A DNA stretch of 64,000 bases from Virgibacillus aidingensis (GTDB lineage Bacteria > Bacillota > Bacilli > Bacillales > Amphibacillaceae): assembly GCF_010994035.1 (NCBI RefSeq), contig NZ_WIXN01000005.1, positions 62,001 to 126,000 on the forward strand, in the 5' to 3' direction. The notes below the pieces were generated by a model. The model was not told where the DNA came from. It ran no database searches and worked only from the letters and a program-made list of their open reading frames with translations. Made by a program: the position numbers and the translations under genes. This document shows, piece after piece, positions 60,454 to 64,000 of this stretch (position 1 is its first letter; every line of letters starts with the position of its first letter).

Positions 60454-61221
60454 ATGAAAGATCAAACGATATCACAAATAAAACAATATATGGAAAAAGA
60501 AAAACTGCAGGAAAAAGAAATAGCAGCTTTGAAAAAGGATAAACGAAAAGGGGTTCAGCTGCTCGTTCAAAGTTATGAGAAAAAGAAAGAAAAAGAAAGG
60601 GATTTGGAAGAACGGTTTCAGAAAATGTGTCATTTTGAAAGAATAGGATATGTAAATGGCTGCCAGTATATTGCGGGAACAGATGAAGCCGGGAGAGGAC
60701 CGCTTGCAGGGCCAATTGTTGCAGCAGCTGTAATTCTCCCTTCCAATTGGAAATTACTTGGGTTAAATGATTCCAAACAGTTAAATGAAAAAACGAAAAA
60801 CAAGTTTTATTCTATTATTACACAAGAAGCAGTTAGTTATGGGGTTTCTATTATTCCCAGCCAGAGAATTGATGAACTTAATATATATGAAGCTTCAAAA
60901 CTGGCAATGCGTGATGCGATAAACCAACTCCAACCCGCTCCTGATCATGTATTAATAGATGCGGTAAAACTGCCTGATTTACCATATAGTTCGGAGTCCA
61001 TTATAAAAGGGGATGAAAAAAGCATTTCGATTGCTGCTGCGAGTATTTTAGCCAAAGTAACAAGAGACCGAATCATGCAGCAACTACATCATGAGTACCC
61101 TGTCTATGATTTTAAATCAAATATGGGCTACGGAACAAAACACCATTTGCAATCGATTAAGGCACATGGAATAAGTCCTTATCACCGGAGGTCATTTGCT
61201 CCAATCAAAGAGCTTGTATAA
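60454..61221 (+). CDS. rnhB: Ribonuclease HII
   Basis: 255 residues. It removes ribonucleotides embedded in DNA. After a charged N-terminal extension (about 1-70, typical of Bacillus RNase HII), the catalytic DEAGRGPLAGPIVAAAV is near 76, LNDSKQL near 107, and the third acidic residue in VLIDAVKLP. GGGGGACATGTGTTAGC precedes the ATG. It begins a unit with ylqG and ylqH. Confidence 0.96.
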   Translation: MKDQTISQIKQYMEKEKLQEKEIAALKKDKRKGVQLLVQSYEKKKEKERDLEERFQKMCHFERIGYVNGCQYIAGTDEAGRGPLAGPIVAAAVILPSNWKLLGLNDSKQLNEKTKNKFYSIITQEAVSYGVSIIPSQRIDELNIYEASKLAMRDAINQLQPAPDHVLIDAVKLPDLPYSSESIIKGDEKSISIAAASILAKVTRDRIMQQLHHEYPVYDFKSNMGYGTKHHLQSIKAHGISPYHRRSFAPIKELV

Positions 61222-61239
61222 TAAAAGGAGCTGTTTTAC

Positions 61240-62979
61240 TTGAGTATATACCAAATATCAGGCGACCGGCTGAATCATTTGAACAATCAAATGAATCAAT
61301 TACAGCCTGGGCAAATTGTGCAAGGCAAAATCGTAAAAATCTTTCCAGGTAATAAAGCCCGGATTACACTTGGTTCCAGATCCATGATTGCCCAGTTGGA
61401 GGCATCCCTGATCATTGGAGAAAGATACCATTTTCAAGTGAAAAGCACGGATCATCTGCTCCATTTACAGGTTCTCGGAAAACCATTGAAAAATGAAAAT
61501 AAATTGAATGCAGAAACATTGCTGCAGCAGCTTGGATTTAAAGGGACAAAAGGTAATATTGATCTAGTTAATGGCTTAATACAAAAGTCGATCCCTTTTG
61601 ATAAAAAGGATATAGCAAATGCCATATCATTGCTGGATCGTGCAGTAAGCAAAAATACAGCAATACAGCTGCTGCAGCAAATGATTACATATAAACTGCC
61701 GGTAACAAATGCTGTGTTAAGAGCTATACATTCAATGCAAACATCAGATATTTCCCGGCAAATGCAGGCGATGCTGTCTTCAGCAAATGAAAAGGAGCTG
61801 GGAAACAATCTGTTTCGGATGCTTGAAGGTTTCCATACACGGCCGGAAAATCTATATGCATTGCTTACTGCCGAATCTGCGAAACAGGCAAAAGTTAATA
61901 ACCAGGGTTTATTTTCACTACTTCAACTAACCGGTGTGATCAACGATAAAATAGATTTTTCCACATGGAAATCAGCATGGAACAATGATACGTCCGGAGC
62001 AGGGCAAAGCGCTTTTTCAATAAAAATGTCTTCTGCCTTACAGGGCCTGGAACAAATAATCAAGCAAAAAGCTGCATTCACACAGGCGGGAGAGGAAAAC
62101 CTGCTAATGTGGAGAAAGAAATTATCTGAAGCAATCGCAAATAATACCGGTTTGACAAAAGAAGAATTTAGCACATTAAAACAGCAAATATTACAAATAC
62201 TCTCACCTAAACTATGGAAGTCATCAGTCATGGAAAATTTAAACAATCATCCTGCTGATCTGGAAAGGATTTTTCATATATCAAAAGCACTGTCCAGCAT
62301 TAGCACATCTGCAAATTCAGAAAAGCTGCTAAATCAAATAAAAACCGGAAACACTTTCCTTCAGGCACCACCGAAAGATCAATTCCTGATGCATCTGAAA
62401 CACTGGTTAACGGCAAGCGGTATGGATTATGAAAATCAAATAGCCACTGACAGAATATCCCCGGATCCGTCATTAAAAGGAATGCTGTTACAATTAATGT
62501 CCTCGGGCAGCGGAAGGGTTCAGGAACAGGCGGCCCAGTTTCTGCATTTTATTCATGGACTGCAGCTTAGTTCTGTTCACGAAACAAACGGTTTTCTGCA
62601 TATCAGCCTGCAAATCCCCGGTCAAAAGCTTGGATTATTAAAAGATATTAATCTTGAATTTGAGAGCAGAAAAACGGAATCCGGCCAAATCAATCCAGAA
62701 CATTGCCGTATTGTATTTGATTTACATCTGGAAAATTTACACGAGACTTTGGTGGATATGCATGTTCAAAAACGGGCAGTTACCATTACGGTATATAACG
62801 ACGCAGATAATCCTGGAGAAATTTTTGGCAATTTTAAAACGATGTTAAAAAGCGGACTGGAGCATTTGAATTATCAGCTTTCCATTGTACAATACCGTAA
62901 ATTGCATAAATTGGAACAACAAAACAGAAAAGTATTCCCGGACCAGCAGATGACACAGGGAGTTGACTACCGGATATGA
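61240..62979 (+). CDS. YlqG-type protein with FliK-like C-terminal region
   Basis: 579 residues starting at TTG, nine bases after AAAAGGAG. The N-terminal 80 residues include a small beta-rich segment (GQIVQGKIVKIFPGNKARITLG), the middle is glutamine-rich and helical, and the C-terminal 120 residues (from about 440) read like the folded core of flagellar hook-length control proteins (LHISLQIPGQKLGLLKDINLEF, in two blocks; LENLHETLVDMHVQKRAVTITV). The function is unknown. It overlaps the FlhB-C-like ylqH by four bases, which supports a FliK-like reading. The domain call is by eye. Confidence 0.7.
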   Translation: MSIYQISGDRLNHLNNQMNQLQPGQIVQGKIVKIFPGNKARITLGSRSMIAQLEASLIIGERYHFQVKSTDHLLHLQVLGKPLKNENKLNAETLLQQLGFKGTKGNIDLVNGLIQKSIPFDKKDIANAISLLDRAVSKNTAIQLLQQMITYKLPVTNAVLRAIHSMQTSDISRQMQAMLSSANEKELGNNLFRMLEGFHTRPENLYALLTAESAKQAKVNNQGLFSLLQLTGVINDKIDFSTWKSAWNNDTSGAGQSAFSIKMSSALQGLEQIIKQKAAFTQAGEENLLMWRKKLSEAIANNTGLTKEEFSTLKQQILQILSPKLWKSSVMENLNNHPADLERIFHISKALSSISTSANSEKLLNQIKTGNTFLQAPPKDQFLMHLKHWLTASGMDYENQIATDRISPDPSLKGMLLQLMSSGSGRVQEQAAQFLHFIHGLQLSSVHETNGFLHISLQIPGQKLGLLKDINLEFESRKTESGQINPEHCRIVFDLHLENLHETLVDMHVQKRAVTITVYNDADNPGEIFGNFKTMLKSGLEHLNYQLSIVQYRKLHKLEQQNRKVFPDQQMTQGVDYRI

Positions 62980-63254
62980 AAGAAAAACAGAAAAAGGCAG
63001 CAGCATTAAAATATGATCATAAAAGGAACTCAGCCCCATTTGTTGCTGCAAAAGGCAGGGGAATGATTGCCGATCAGATATTGGAAAATGCTAAAGAAAA
63101 TAATATTCCTGTAATTGAGGATGCTTCACTTATGGAGTTGCTGGCAGCTTTAAATATAAATGAATCGATTCCCGAAGAATTGTATCAGGCAGTTGCCGAA
63201 GTATTTGCTTTTATTTACCGCGCAGACCGGCAGTTGGAGAAACAGAATGATTAA
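62976..63254 (+). CDS. FlhB C-terminal-domain homologue (YlqH, EscU/YscU switch family)
   Basis: 92 residues. It resembles the cytoplasmic domain of FlhB/EscU export switches (KAAALKYDHKRNSAPFVAAKGRG, read as two blocks, then GMIADQILENAKENNIPVIED and VFAFIYR). It lacks the NPTH autocleavage motif and any membrane domain. Such stand-alone C-domains are known in several bacteria. It overlaps ylqG by four bases. No other flagellar gene is in the window. Confidence 0.85.
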   Translation: MKEKQKKAAALKYDHKRNSAPFVAAKGRGMIADQILENAKENNIPVIEDASLMELLAALNINESIPEELYQAVAEVFAFIYRADRQLEKQND

Positions 63255-63379
63255 CGTGCGGCAGAAAAGCTCCCGCATCGTTTTACTGCAATGAGAAATC
63301 CATACCTTGTGAACAGCGCGTTAGTACAACAAAACAAGAAAAAATTCGACAAAATTCTGACAGCAAACTTCTATTATTC

Positions 63380-63408
63380 TTGTGGTATTTGCTTTTTTTT
63401 AATACAAT
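63380..63408 (+). promoter_or_regulatory. Promoter of sucC
   Basis: TTGTGG (63380-63385), 17 bases and TACAAT (63403-63408), 33 bases before the start codon. Confidence 0.7.
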
Positions 63409-63441
63409 GGAAATGCAGTAAAATTGTTAGGAGGACTAGTG

Positions 63442-64000
63442 ATGAACATTCATGAATATCAAGGAAAAGATATTTTAAGAAGCTATGGCGTAAATGTTCC
63501 TGATGGTTATGTTGCCTATACAGTGGATGAAGCTGTAGAAGCTGCAAAAAAATTGGGAAGTTCGGTTACAGTAGTAAAAGCACAAATTCATGCAGGCGGC
63601 CGCGGTAAAGCCGGTGGTGTAAAAGTGGCAAAAAGCCTGGATGAAGTGCGTACATACGCAGATGAAATACTTGGTAAAACACTGGTAACACATCAGACGG
63701 GTCCGGAGGGTAAAGAAGTAAAGCGGCTGCTTATTGAAGAAGGCTGCGACATTCAAAAAGAATATTATGTTGGAGTTGTCCTTGACAGGGCTACTTCCCG
63801 GGTCGTTATGATGGCATCTGAAGAAGGCGGAACTGAAATTGAAGAAGTTGCAGAAGCTACACCGGAAAAAATCTTCAAGGAAGTAATTGATCCGGTTGTA
63901 GGTCTATCCGGTTATCAGGCAAGAAGATTGGCATTTAACATAAATATTCCCGATGAGCTGCTGGGAAAAGCAGTGAAGTTTATGACAGGCTTATACCAGG
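63442..64000 (+). CDS. sucC: Succinyl-CoA synthetase beta subunit, N-terminal part
   Basis: The first 186 codons of a protein of about 386 residues; the frame runs off the window. [20 protein letters not shown] and [20 protein letters not shown] are diagnostic of the ATP-grasp N-terminus. It forms succinyl-CoA ligase with SucD in the citric acid cycle. TAGGAGGACTAGTG precedes the ATG. It follows ylqH, as in B. subtilis. Confidence 0.97.
   Translation, partial: MNIHEYQGKDILRSYGVNVPDGYVAYTVDEAVEAAKKLGSSVTVVKAQIHAGGRGKAGGVKVAKSLDEVRTYADEILGKTLVTHQTGPEGKEVKRLLIEEGCDIQKEYYVGVVLDRATSRVVMMASEEGGTEIEEVAEATPEKIFKEVIDPVVGLSGYQARRLAFNINIPDELLGKAVKFMTGLYQ

Overview
The window is chromosomal DNA from a spore-forming member of the Bacillaceae: low to medium GC, strong GGAGG ribosome binding sites, a recognisable 27-codon spoVM, and a gene order that follows the ylmH-to-sucC region of Bacillus subtilis almost gene for gene. 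Divergence of the proteins from B. subtilis suggests a halotolerant genus of the Virgibacillus/Oceanobacillus/Lentibacillus type, but that is inference. There are no rRNA or tRNA genes, no CRISPR array, no prophage and no transposase.

Layout. 1-5.4 kb: end of ylmH, divIVA, a T-box-controlled ileS, lspA and an RluD-type pseudouridine synthase. 5.4-15.8 kb: the complete de novo pyrimidine operon pyrR-pyrB-pyrC-carA-carB-pyrK-pyrD-pyrF-pyrE, with PyrR attenuators before pyrR and before pyrB and no uracil permease gene. 15.8-18.9 kb: a small accessory stretch with a methyltransferase, a divergent LysR regulator, an Ohr peroxidase, a broken universal-stress-protein gene and a 284-bp element with inverted ends that abuts the break. 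18.9-29.3 kb: rqcH (minus strand), a calcium-type P-ATPase, yicC/yloC, remA, rpoZ, coaBC and priA. 29.3-37.2 kb: fmt, rsmB, prpC, prkC, rsgA, rpe, thiN and spoVM. 37.5-42 kb: rpmB (minus strand), an Asp23-family gene, fakA, sdaAB and sdaAA. 42-48.5 kb: recG, the fatty-acid/phospholipid operon fapR-plsX-fabD-fabG-acpP, and rnc. 48.7-58.5 kb: a DUF1128 gene (minus), smc, ftsY, ylxM, ffh, rpsP, khpA, ylqD, rimM, trmD and rplS. 58.9-64 kb: a type I signal peptidase, rbgA, rnhB, the ylqG/ylqH pair (FliK-like and FlhB-C-like) and the start of sucC.

How the genes work together. Most of the window is core machinery: pyrimidine synthesis, translation and ribosome assembly, SRP targeting, chromosome condensation, membrane lipid synthesis and a Ser/Thr kinase-phosphatase pair. 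The regulation readable in the sequence is typical of Firmicutes: an isoleucine T-box, PyrR attenuation, an autoregulatory FapR operator, structured leaders in front of rpsP and rplS, and many TTGACA/TATAAT-type promoters with 17-bp spacers.

The main departures from the expected gene order are losses. gmk is absent between remA and rpoZ, def between priA and fmt, rlmN between rsmB and prpC, and pyrP between pyrR and pyrB. I found no clearly new multi-gene system. The items most worth a second look are the interrupted usp gene with its repeat element, the missing essential genes, the rpsP leader with two competing hairpins, the hidden Shine-Dalgarno before rpe, the structured 415-bp gap before sdaAB, and the ylqG/ylqH pair.
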